This document shows, piece by piece, positions 6,693 to 16,700 of a stretch of 38,079 nucleotides of DNA. The translations under genes were made by a program, and so were the position numbers. Position 1 is the first letter of the stretch. The number at the start of each line of letters is the position of its first letter. Under the pieces are notes generated by a model. The model did not search any database and was not told the origin of the DNA. It saw only the letters and a list, made by a program, of their open reading frames with translations. The DNA comes from Flavimaricola sp. (GTDB lineage Bacteria > Pseudomonadota > Alphaproteobacteria > Rhodobacterales > Rhodobacteraceae), in assembly GCA_020629175.1 (NCBI GenBank), contig JAHDDU010000029.1, forward strand, positions 1-38,079, given 5' to 3'.

Positions 6693-9600
6693 TTGGGGCA
6701 ATATCTGAGAACGGGGTGGTCCGTGGTGCGGGCGGTGTGCATGCACGTCGTTCTTGCCGGGATTTGGTTGGGCGTTTTGACAGGCGTGGCAGCTGCGCAG
6801 GTCGACTGGGTGGTGCAGCTGACAGATGACGGGTTTGACCCTGCCCCGGCAGGCGGCACGATTGAACATGTGATCAAGGTCACCAACAACGGCTTTGATC
6901 CGGCACCGCAAACCACGGTGGATTTCTCGGTCCCGTCCGGCGTTACGGTGGTGGGGCAGGCGGGTACGATCACTGGCTGCACAGGGCTGCCTGCAGCTGG
7001 CCCTGCGACGGTGACATGTACAGTTCCCGCGCTGGCGTCACTGGGCTCTGCCGACGTGACGTTGAGCATTGAGACGCCGACCGATGGCTTTTTCCAATTC
7101 TCGGCGGCGGTCCCAACCGCGGGTGATGCGGATGGGGGCAACAATACGAACCCCCAGGCCACAACGATCACGGAGGGGGCTGATATTGGCCTGTCCGTCA
7201 CAGCGCCAACGACGGCGTCGGCAGGAGAGATCATCACCTTTGACTTTGCGATGACAAACAACGGCCCGAATACGGCCGATACTTTTGACTTTGTTTTTGA
7301 AACACCTGCCGGGTTGAGCATCACTGCAGCGCCGGGGAGCTGCGCCTTTGCCGGTGGGCTCTACACCTGCCCAGTGGGGCCGGTGGCGAATGGGAGCACA
7401 ACGAACCGGGTATTCTCGGCGCAGGTGACGGCGGGTGGCGGCTCGGATGTGACGTTGGCCGCAGCAGTGACCAACGGTGACCCCGGCGACCCTGAAGCGA
7501 GCAATAATGGGGTGGTTCAGACGATCAACATCACCGGCGGATCCGATCTTGCGATCGATGTCTCACGCAGCCCTGGGGGGTCCTTGCTGGTAGGGGATCA
7601 GATCACCTGGACGCTTGCCTCGTCTTATACCGGGGACAGTCCAAGCGGGATCACCGTAACCGATAGCATTCCGCCGAATTACGGAAACATCATGGTCAGT
7701 GCCGCCGCAGGCTGGAGCTGCTCTGTCGCGGGCCAGGATGTGCAGTGCGACCGGCCTTCTGGATCCGGGTCGGGGGATGGGGTGTCGCTGGGCGATATTC
7801 TGATCACCGCTGATGTGCTGAGTGCCGGGACACCTGCGAATGTCGCCGATATTTCGGCCTCGTCGCCAGTTGATCCGCGCAGTGCCAACAACAGCGACAG
7901 TGATGACGGTGTGATCCTGCAGGATCCGGTTGTAGACCTTGACGTCGCCAAGTCCGGTCCGTCGCCCGCCCTTGTTGTAGTGGGGGATGACTATGATTTT
8001 CAGATTTCCGCGCGGAACATTGGCAATGCGGATTTCTTTGGCACGCTGGTCCTGACCGATACGATCCCGGCTGAGCTGAACGTGAATTCCATCGCTGAGA
8101 ATGGGTTTACCTGTACGCCTGCGGCGCCTCAGACGGGGCCAGTGACGATCACATGTGAATTGGTCTACACGCAATCTAACCCATTGTCCCCAAACGAAAA
8201 TACGCCTGTTGTGACGCTTAATACGACGGTGACTGGCAACGGGTCATTCGCAAACACAGTGAACGTCAGTTCGCCTGATGCAAACATCGCCGATCTAAAC
8301 ACCCCCAATGACACTGTGAGCTATGGTGTGAGTTCGACACAGCCGAACAATTCGGCTGATGTGCGGGTGATCCCGTCTGTTGATCTGTCAAGCCTGCCTG
8401 CGGGCGACGAGCTGACGGTCACCTTTGAGGTGATCAATGATGGGCCGCAGCCTTCGACGAATGTTGAGCTGACCAACAACTTTCTGACGCTGATCAACGG
8501 GAACATAGGGCCAAACGACGGCTATGTGTCCGAGACGATCACCAACGGTGTGGCAAGTGGGATCACCTGCGGCAGTGTGAGTACGGGGAGCCGGTCGCGC
8601 GAGTTGCAGTGCAATATAGCAACGCTGCCGGTGTGCACCCAAGGGTCGGATTGTCCGACAGTGGCTGTGGTGATCCGGCCCGGGGGTAACGCGGGCAATC
8701 GTTCCGCCACGGCCTTTGCGATCTCACAAGATGTGCCAGACCCAACACTCAGCAACAATTCAGAGGGCTGGTCGTATGCTGTTCTCGCCCGGGCGGATGT
8801 GACGGTTCTGAAATCCGCGACGCCGGGGACGGTGGAGGCAGGGCAGAACCTGACCTACGTCGTCACGGCGCGCAACATCAACAACGGGCTCAGCCGGGCC
8901 GATGGGGTGAGTGTGACGGACACGCTGCCCGCCGATCTGACCTTTGTTTCGGCCACGCCATCGAACGGAAGCTGCTCTGTCGCGCCTGCGCCAGGTAGCG
9001 TCACGGGGGCCACCAGCAATAACACGGTCACCTGTGCCTTGGGCAACATTAACAACGGTGGACAGCGGACCGTCACCATCGTGGTGCGGCCCAACAATGC
9101 GGTGCGGGGGACGAGCATCACCAACAGTGCGACCGTTTCGACCACGACGACCGAGACGGATGGCAGCAATAACGCGGTCAGCGTGACCTCAAATGTTGAG
9201 GACCCCGACCTTGATCTGCTGGTGAACAAATCTGACACCATTGATCCTGTCGCGATTGGCGAGACGATGGAATATGTCATCACCGTCACCAACACCGGGC
9301 CGTCTGCGTCTGAGAACGTGGTGGTGACAGACACTTTGCCAAGTGCGCGGCTCAGCTTTCAGGGGGTAACGACCAGCGCGGGCGGCAGCTGCGGCACGGC
9401 GCCGTCGCCGGGCACAATTGGCGGTACTGTCGAATGCAGCTTTGCCTATCTGCCTGCAGGCGCGGTAGCAGAGGTCCGGATTGAGATGCTGGGGGAGGTG
9501 AAGGGCTCCACCAGCGATGCTGTTACGATCAGTTCGGACGAGATTGTCGCCGGGTTTGACCGCATCGCGGGCAACAACACGACAACCGAGAACACCACAG

Positions 9601-12600
9601 TGCGCACGCGCACGGATATTGCGGCGATCAGCATGACGCCAAGCAGCCCGGTCGTGAACCTCAACGATGATTTTGTGTTCACGGGCGTTGTGCGGGTCAA
9701 CACCGGCCCCGGCTTGCTGGAGGCGGATGACGTTGTTGTCAGCAACAGCCTGCCGTCCAATATGTTTCTGACGGGTCAGCCTGTGGCCACGGTGAGCTCC
9801 GGCACGGCAACATCGACAAGCTGCACTGGCTCTGCGGGGGGCACCAGTTTCACCTGTGATCTGGGCACGGTGTCGAGCGGGGGAGAGGTGTCCATCGCGA
9901 TCCCGGTGGAGGTCACGCAAGTCTCGTCGCTGCCGCAGACCTTTACCAACACCTTCAGCGTAGCCACCTCATCGCAGGATTTCTCGACCACGAATGATCA
10001 GGCCACGGGATCTGTTGAGATAAGCTCTTCGTCCATTAGCGGGCGGGTCTTTCGGGACTTTGCGAATGATGGCGGATTCGGAGGATCGGATACCGGGATG
10101 GGGGGCATCGCGGTCCAATTGCAGGGGACCAGTTTTGATGGGCGCAGTGTCTCGCGCAACTTTACCACTGCCGCCAATGGAACGTTCAGCTTTGGTCTGA
10201 TTCCTGCCGGGGAGTATCAGCTCATCCGCGGTACGGTGAATGAGCCGTATCTCGATGTCGGGATACTCTCACCGGGCACTGTGGCGCCGAGCACCAGCAG
10301 TGGGACCGTTTCGGGCAATGACCGCATTGTCAGCATTGATGTGCAGCCGGGGACGGCGGCTGTCGACTATACTTTTGCCTTTGTGCCGCAAGCGCGGGTG
10401 GGCATTGCTGAGCGGTTGGATGGCGCGGTGACAGTGCAGCCGGATGGCGCGTTTACGGCGCGACTGGCAATTGTGGTTGAGAACTTCAGCCTTGAAGGGC
10501 TAACGGGCATCGACGTGCGCAACCCGCTGGCGGGCAGCAGTCCGGGCCTCGGGTCTTATGTGGCGTTGAGCGATCCGGCGAATGATCCGCTGCCGCTTGG
10601 CAGTTACACGATCCTCACGCCGCCTTCGGGGAGCTGTGGTGGGATGCAAGCGGGCTTTGACGGGTCTGGCGCGCTCTTGGTGCTGCAGGGGGCCAGCCTT
10701 GCGGCGGGAGCCACGTGCACGGTGCAATTTGACGTGCGCGTGAAGCCTGCCACGTCGACACCACCGACGTATCAAAGCCAGGCCAGCGTTGAGGCGGTGG
10801 GCGCGCAATCGGGACAGTCTGCGCCGGGCAATGCCTTCCTTGCGGACATCTCAGATGATGGCAGCAATCCCGATCCCAATGGCAACAATCGCGCAGGCGA
10901 TGCCGGGGAGGGGGATCCGACGCCTTTTGCCCCCAGCTATGCGCCGCAGATCGCCTTGGTGAAAATCGCGGATCGGTCCGGTCTGTCCCCGACTGTGGTG
11001 GAGGGGGATGAGCTGATCTACCGGTTCGAAGTGCGCAACACCGGCAATGTGACGCTGACCAATGTGCAGGTAGCTGATCCGCTGCCGGGCATTGTTCTGT
11101 CGGGGAACCCGATCGCCTCTCTGGCACCGGGGGCGACGGATACCGCGACGATCACGGCGATCTATGCGTTGACGCAGGATGACGTGGATGCAGGCCGGGT
11201 CGATAATCAGGCGACTGTTATGGGCACAGACCCGTTTGGCGTGGATCAGTCTGATCTGTCCGGTGCCACCTTTGCCGATGACACTCCGCTCAGCACGCCG
11301 TTTGTGGATGAGCCGTCGATTGCCGTGGTCAAGACGGCGGATACCTCAGCCCTGCAGTCGCCCCCTCGGCCGGGGGATGTGATTACCTATGCGTTTGAGA
11401 TCCGGAACACTGGCAATGTGACGCTGACCAACATCCGGCTGGCCGACCCATTGCCGGGGATTATGATCAGTGGCGGGCCCATTGTAGCCCTGGCACCGGG
11501 TGCGGTGGATGGCGGCACGTTCACCGCCACCTATGCGATTACGCAGGATGATATCAATGCGGGCCAGGTGACCAATCAGGCCACGGCAACCGGCACACCA
11601 CCGATGGGGCCGGATGTGGGGGATTTGTCCGGGTCCGCCCCGTCTTTGGATGATCCGACGGTCAGCATGATTGCGCAGGGGCCGTCGATTGCGCTGGTCA
11701 AGATTGTTGATGAAAGCACGCTGCTTGACGGGGCAGAGGTGGGTGAGCTTCTCAACTACAGCTTTGTGATCACCAACACGGGCAATCTGCCGTTAACGGA
11801 TGTGGAGATTGCAGACGCTTTGCCTGGTGCCATAGTCTCTGGCGGGCCGATTGCTGTGCTGCCGCCGTTGGCCGTGGATGACAGCACGATCACGGCGACC
11901 TATGCGGTGACGCAGGATGATATTCTGGTGGGGGATGTCATCAATGAGGCAACGGTCACGGGCCGGTTTGGCCCCGCGCCCGGCGATGTTGTGACTGCAG
12001 TCTCTGCTGTGACGGCCAAAGTGGGCACAATTTCGGCAGAGCCGGAGGTTTTTCCGCCATTTACCGAGGATGGAGGGGTCACGACGTCCGTGCTCGCCTC
12101 AGATACGCTGAACAATGCCCCGGCCACGCTCGAGACTGTGGTGATCACCGTATTGCGGGCCGATGATGGCGTGACGCTGGACCCAACAACGGGGTTGATC
12201 ACCATGGCGCCCGGCCTTGAGGCAGGGGCCTATGAGGTCGAGTACCAGATCGCGAGCGCTTTGGTCCCCACCTTGACCGACACTGCAGTTGAAACGGTCG
12301 TACAGGGGCCGCTGCCTGCGATTGAGGCGGTGAAAACCCAGGTCTTCATCGACAATGGCGACGGGATTGACGACATCGGAGACCGGGTCGAATACACGAT
12401 CACCGTGACGAACGCGGGCAATATGCCGCTCGCCGGTGTCACAGTACAAGATACCTTGACCGATGCGGCGGGTGTGCCGCTGTCGCTGGACGCGCCGCCG
12501 CGGTTCGTGAATGCGAGCGATGGGTCACCGGTGGGTGCTTTGCTGCCCGGAGAGGTCGCGACCTATCGCGCCGATTTCACGATCAATCTGCAAGCGGTGA

Positions 12601-13781
12601 ACGCGGGCGGCGTGGACAACACCGTTCTCGCAGAGGCGCGCGCCGTGTACGGCGATGACGTGCCCGAAGGACCGGCTGCTGTGAGCGATGTGTCAGACAA
12701 TGGGGACGATACCGATGGCAACACGCAGGACGATCTTACGTCCTTGGTGCTGAGCACATCTGTACCCGGCGGCGGCGGCGGGTTGAGCATCAGCAACATA
12801 GCGAGCAGTGGAATCGTCACCCGGGGTGGCACCGTGACCTACACGGTGACGGTGACGAACAGTAATCCTTTTGTGGCGGGGCCTGTGACACTGACCGATC
12901 TGATGCCAGACGGCTTTGTCTTTGTGCCGGGATCGGCCAGCTTTGATGGTGCTGGAACGCCGGTTGTTGTCACGGGGGGTCTGGTGTCTTTGCCCGGTGT
13001 TCTGGTGCCTGCGCAGGGTGAGGTTGTTCTGACTGTGAGCGGGCGGGTGCTGACCGGAACGCCCTCTGGCACCCACACCAATGTGGCTCATGTGATTGAT
13101 CCTACCAGCGGGTCGGTTTTGGCGGGGCCGGCAATGGCCACGGTCGAGATTTTGCCAGAGGCGGTTTTTGACTGTGGCGAGGTTATTGGCCGTGTGTTCA
13201 CGGATCATGATGGGGACGGCTATCAAGACCCGCCGCGCAATGGTGTCATCGAAGAGGGCGTGGCGAATGTGCGGCTTGCGACGGTCGATGGGCTGATCAT
13301 CACAACGGATGCCAACGGGCTCTTCAGTGTGCCGTGCGCGGCCTTGCCAGCGGAGGGTGGTGCGAACTTTGTGCTCAAGCTTGATGATCGGAGCTTGCCT
13401 GCGGGATACCGGCTCACGACCGAGAATCCGCGCGTGGTGCGGCTCACGCCCGGAATGCTGACCGAGCTGAACTTTGGCGTGTCAATCAGCCGTGTGGTGC
13501 GGGTGGATGTGAGTGCTGCGGCCTTTGCCTCAGACGGGGCTGGGGGCGCACAGCTGCACCCTGCGCTGATCGCCGGGATTGAGCAGATGCTGGCGCAGCT
13601 TGGCGACACGCCATCAACGGTGCGCATCGCTTTTCATCTCCCCGCGGAGGCGAATGCGGACACTGTGCGCCATGCACGCCAACTCATGCAGATCGTTGCC
13701 CGCAGGATTGAGGATCGTTGGCCCGCGTATGGGTCACGCCGTTTGCCCATCGAACGTATCGTCGTCCGGCCCGGACCGTGA
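6693..13781 (+). CDS. Giant exported DUF11 / SdrD-B repeat protein
   Basis: This 2362-residue protein is probably a cell-surface or periplasm-spanning adhesin-like protein. It begins with a signal peptide (hydrophobic VCMHVVLAGIWLGVLTG, then VAAA before QVDW). At least a dozen DUF11-type Ig-like repeats follow, each with a 'D/S-I/V-x-V-x-K', 'YxxxVTNxGP', 'VxVxDxLP' rhythm. SdrD-B-like domains lie near residues 1110-1230 (ISGRVFRDFANDGG) and 2155-2265 (IGRVFTDHDGDGYQD, an EF-hand-like Ca loop). Three repeats near residues 1418-1786 have an exact 123-residue period. Asp/Asn-rich linkers (DDGSNPDPNGNN, DNGDDTDGN) may also bind Ca. The last 90 residues, after VRVDVSAAAFASDGA, form a separate domain with OmpA-like helices. 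No LPXTG, autotransporter or type I secretion signal was seen. TTG 6693 has GAGGG at seven bases; GTG 6723 is an alternative. A barrel gene follows after 11 bp. Confidence 0.85.
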   Translation: MGQYLRTGWSVVRAVCMHVVLAGIWLGVLTGVAAAQVDWVVQLTDDGFDPAPAGGTIEHVIKVTNNGFDPAPQTTVDFSVPSGVTVVGQAGTITGCTGLPAAGPATVTCTVPALASLGSADVTLSIETPTDGFFQFSAAVPTAGDADGGNNTNPQATTITEGADIGLSVTAPTTASAGEIITFDFAMTNNGPNTADTFDFVFETPAGLSITAAPGSCAFAGGLYTCPVGPVANGSTTNRVFSAQVTAGGGSDVTLAAAVTNGDPGDPEASNNGVVQTINITGGSDLAIDVSRSPGGSLLVGDQITWTLASSYTGDSPSGITVTDSIPPNYGNIMVSAAAGWSCSVAGQDVQCDRPSGSGSGDGVSLGDILITADVLSAGTPANVADISASSPVDPRSANNSDSDDGVILQDPVVDLDVAKSGPSPALVVVGDDYDFQISARNIGNADFFGTLVLTDTIPAELNVNSIAENGFTCTPAAPQTGPVTITCELVYTQSNPLSPNENTPVVTLNTTVTGNGSFANTVNVSSPDANIADLNTPNDTVSYGVSSTQPNNSADVRVIPSVDLSSLPAGDELTVTFEVINDGPQPSTNVELTNNFLTLINGNIGPNDGYVSETITNGVASGITCGSVSTGSRSRELQCNIATLPVCTQGSDCPTVAVVIRPGGNAGNRSATAFAISQDVPDPTLSNNSEGWSYAVLARADVTVLKSATPGTVEAGQNLTYVVTARNINNGLSRADGVSVTDTLPADLTFVSATPSNGSCSVAPAPGSVTGATSNNTVTCALGNINNGGQRTVTIVVRPNNAVRGTSITNSATVSTTTTETDGSNNAVSVTSNVEDPDLDLLVNKSDTIDPVAIGETMEYVITVTNTGPSASENVVVTDTLPSARLSFQGVTTSAGGSCGTAPSPGTIGGTVECSFAYLPAGAVAEVRIEMLGEVKGSTSDAVTISSDEIVAGFDRIAGNNTTTENTTVRTRTDIAAISMTPSSPVVNLNDDFVFTGVVRVNTGPGLLEADDVVVSNSLPSNMFLTGQPVATVSSGTATSTSCTGSAGGTSFTCDLGTVSSGGEVSIAIPVEVTQVSSLPQTFTNTFSVATSSQDFSTTNDQATGSVEISSSSISGRVFRDFANDGGFGGSDTGMGGIAVQLQGTSFDGRSVSRNFTTAANGTFSFGLIPAGEYQLIRGTVNEPYLDVGILSPGTVAPSTSSGTVSGNDRIVSIDVQPGTAAVDYTFAFVPQARVGIAERLDGAVTVQPDGAFTARLAIVVENFSLEGLTGIDVRNPLAGSSPGLGSYVALSDPANDPLPLGSYTILTPPSGSCGGMQAGFDGSGALLVLQGASLAAGATCTVQFDVRVKPATSTPPTYQSQASVEAVGAQSGQSAPGNAFLADISDDGSNPDPNGNNRAGDAGEGDPTPFAPSYAPQIALVKIADRSGLSPTVVEGDELIYRFEVRNTGNVTLTNVQVADPLPGIVLSGNPIASLAPGATDTATITAIYALTQDDVDAGRVDNQATVMGTDPFGVDQSDLSGATFADDTPLSTPFVDEPSIAVVKTADTSALQSPPRPGDVITYAFEIRNTGNVTLTNIRLADPLPGIMISGGPIVALAPGAVDGGTFTATYAITQDDINAGQVTNQATATGTPPMGPDVGDLSGSAPSLDDPTVSMIAQGPSIALVKIVDESTLLDGAEVGELLNYSFVITNTGNLPLTDVEIADALPGAIVSGGPIAVLPPLAVDDSTITATYAVTQDDILVGDVINEATVTGRFGPAPGDVVTAVSAVTAKVGTISAEPEVFPPFTEDGGVTTSVLASDTLNNAPATLETVVITVLRADDGVTLDPTTGLITMAPGLEAGAYEVEYQIASALVPTLTDTAVETVVQGPLPAIEAVKTQVFIDNGDGIDDIGDRVEYTITVTNAGNMPLAGVTVQDTLTDAAGVPLSLDAPPRFVNASDGSPVGALLPGEVATYRADFTINLQAVNAGGVDNTVLAEARAVYGDDVPEGPAAVSDVSDNGDDTDGNTQDDLTSLVLSTSVPGGGGGLSISNIASSGIVTRGGTVTYTVTVTNSNPFVAGPVTLTDLMPDGFVFVPGSASFDGAGTPVVVTGGLVSLPGVLVPAQGEVVLTVSGRVLTGTPSGTHTNVAHVIDPTSGSVLAGPAMATVEILPEAVFDCGEVIGRVFTDHDGDGYQDPPRNGVIEEGVANVRLATVDGLIITTDANGLFSVPCAALPAEGGANFVLKLDDRSLPAGYRLTTENPRVVRLTPGMLTELNFGVSISRVVRVDVSAAAFASDGAGGAQLHPALIAGIEQMLAQLGDTPSTVRIAFHLPAEANADTVRHARQLMQIVARRIEDRWPAYGSRRLPIERIVVRPGP
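10944..12050 (+). repeat. Three tandem 369-nt (123-residue) DUF11 units
   Basis: Units start at 10944 (PQIALVKIAD), 11313 (PSIAVVKTAD) and 11682 (PSIALVKIVD), each exactly 369 nt apart. Shared blocks are NTGN-LT-V--ADPLPGI, SG-PI--L-PGA-D, AT-TATYA-TQDD--AG-V-NQATV-G. DNA identity is visible in stretches such as CCGTCGATTGC. The exact period points to relatively recent duplication compared with the other, irregular repeats of the protein. Confidence 0.85.
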
Positions 13782-13792
13782 AGGAGAGCAGA

Positions 13793-16700
13793 ATGACAAC
13801 CGATCGGATATGGAGCGCAGGCGTGGGGCTCTGTCTGGCCTGTGCTGTGCCGGGGATGGCCTTTGGGCAGTCGGCTTTGGTGCTGGGCGCGCCAGTGGGC
13901 AGCAGCACAGAGCGCGCCGAGGCCGCTGGATTTGGGGCGGCAGGTTTCTCAATCTCTATCGACAATGAGGTGGTGGCAGGCTCTGCCCCCCCGGCCAATC
14001 CGCAGCGGAGCGCGGATCTGATCGCGGCGGCGGCGGGGGTGGATGTCCGCTTTGACGGGCTGGACGCACCCCGCCTGTTGAATGTGACAACGCTGGATGG
14101 CCGGGTTGGCTATGCAAGCGGAGCGCCTGTCACGTTTCGGGCGATCAGCAACTACCCGGCCTATATCGCCCGGGCCGAGGTACGCATCCTGGATCGCAGC
14201 CGGCCCGGCACGCCGGTTGTCGGGCAAATCCCGGTGGCGCCGAATGGAACAGCGTCCTGGCAAATGCCGGGTGCTGGTGATGGAACCTATGCCTATGTGC
14301 TGCGGGTGTATGATGCCCAAGGGCGCTATGATGAGACGCGGCCGCTCGCCCTGACCCGGACCGAGCGGGAGGGGCAGGGCAGCTCTGGCCCCTTTGCCGA
14401 TAGTGGCGCAGGCGAAGACCGGACAGCGCGACGCGGCATTCCTGCGACGGGTGGTGCGATCACAGTGTCAGGGCAGGGGGCTGCACCGGGGGGCACGGTT
14501 ATGGTGATGGGAGAGCCCGTTGTTGCCGACGCGACCGGGCGCTTTGTGGCACGCCGCATTCTGCCCGCCGGAGATCAGGTGGTGGCGGTGACGATTGGCG
14601 GCCGCACCTATGTGCGCGACGTTCTGATCCCAACATCTGACTGGTTTTATGTGGTGTTGGCAGATGTCACCCTGGGCCGTCGGAGCGGCGGGCCGAATGA
14701 CCTTGAGGAGAGGTATACGAATGGCAGATTGGCCTACTACCTGCGCGGGCAAACGGAGAGTGGGTACCGCATTACCTCTTCGCTTGATACGCGCGATGGG
14801 CCGATTGAGGATATCTTCCGCCGGCTGAACGACAAGGACCCGCGCCGCATTCTGGACCGGCTGCGCGATGATGCTGCAGACCTCTATCCAACCTACGGCG
14901 ATGACAGCACGTTTTACGATGACACGCCCACCAGTGGGGCAGTGTACCTGCGGGTTGAGACGGAGCGGCTGCGCCTGACCTGGGGTGATTTTGACGCAGG
15001 AATCACAGGTGGTGGGCTGCTGCAAAACGGGCGCAGCCTTTATGGTGCGGAGTTGCGCTATCAATCCGTGGGCGTGACAGAAGCGGGGGAGCCGCGCTTT
15101 GCAGCCACGGTCTATGCGGCCCAGCCAGAGACGGTGCCCCAGCGGGACATTCTGCGTGGGACCGGGGGGTCGGTCTATTATCTCAGCCGTCAGGATGTGC
15201 TCAGCGGGACGGCAAAGCTGCTGGTGCAGGTTGTGGACCCCGAAACGGGCCGGGTGATTGAAACGCGGCCATTGGTAGAGGGCGCGGACTACACCATTGA
15301 TCATCTACAGGGGGTGGTGATCTTGACCCACCCGCTCAACTCTTCGGCCAATGGGGGCAGTTTGATCCGCGATGGCGGGGCGGACTACGACGTCTCTCTC
15401 GTTGCGCAATACGAGTACTCGCCGACGACCAACACCAGCGATAGCACCGTTTATGGTGGCCGTGCTGAGGGGTGGGTGAGCGAGACGCTCCGGTTTGGCG
15501 CGACCTATATGCAAGAGGAGACGGGCGCCGGTACCCAGCGGATGATGGGCGTGGATCTGCGGTGGCAGCCGGGTGCACAAACCTATGCCGAGCTCGAGTT
15601 TGCGCAGACCGAAGGCCCCGGATTTGCCCGCACCTTTTCAACAGATGGAGGTTTGACGGATGTGCGCACCGGAGGTGGCGATTTCCCCGCAGCCCGCGCG
15701 CTTCGTTTCGATGCGCGGGTTGATCTGCAGGATATGGGCCTGTCGCAGCAGGGCTATCTCGGTCTTTATTACGAGGTCAAGGAGGCCGGGTATTCGACTC
15801 TGCAAGAGGACATCACGGCCGATCAGGAGCTGATCGGTGTGGTGGGGGACATCGCCTTTGATGACCGGTTTGGCCTGCGGTTTGAGGCGGAGCGGTTTCG
15901 CCGTGAAGGGGGAGAGGATCGCACCGAGGCAGAGATTGCGATCTCTTACAAAGTGACGCAGGCGTTCACGGTTGATTTCGGCATCGCGCATTTGCGGCAG
16001 GACGGCGGGGCGGTGATCGGCTCGCGCACGGATGCCGCCGTGCGGCTGACCTATGCGCCAAGCGATGACCTCAGCCTTTATGCTTTTGCTCAGCAAACGC
16101 TCCAGCGCGAGGGGCTGCCGCGCAACAATCGCTATGGGGCCGGGGTGACGGCACAGCTGACGTCGCGGATTGCCCTCACGGCAGAGGCGTCTGATGGGGA
16201 TGCCGGGCCGGGGGCCGCGGTGCAGTTGCGCTATCAGGCCAGCGCTGACAATGAGATTTACATTGGTTACTCGCTCGATCCCACGCGCCACGGGGCGGGC
16301 TCACCGCTCAGCGATCAGGGGACGATCGTGCTGGGCGGACGCTACCGGCTGTCCGACAGCATCACGACCTGGACGGAAAGCACACTTGATCTGCCGGGCA
16401 ACCAGCAGTCGTTGACGCAGATGTATGGCTTGAGCTTTATGCCAAACCCGCAGTGGACCGTGACGGGCTCCATCGAGCGGGGGCAAGTGCGAGATGCCGA
16501 GGATGGGGATTTCGATAGGCTGGCACTGTCGCTCGGGGCGGCCTACACGCGGGATGACGATTTATCCGCCCGGCTGCGGCTAGAGTACCGGCACGAGGAT
16601 GGGGCAGGCACCGCGCGGGACCGCGAGACCTGGGCCCTGAGCGCCGGGTATTCGAACCGTGTGGCCGAGGATTGGCGCATCCTCGCCTCTGTGGATGCGT

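Noticed and set aside
10944-12050. The regular 369-nt spacing as a CRISPR-like array
   Set aside because: The repeats are full coding units of a protein in frame, with no short identical repeat and no spacers.
13637-13652. ATCTCCCCGCGGAGGC in the DUF11 gene as another parS copy
   Set aside because: Symmetry breaks two bases from the centre and the TTCC/GGAA arms are missing.
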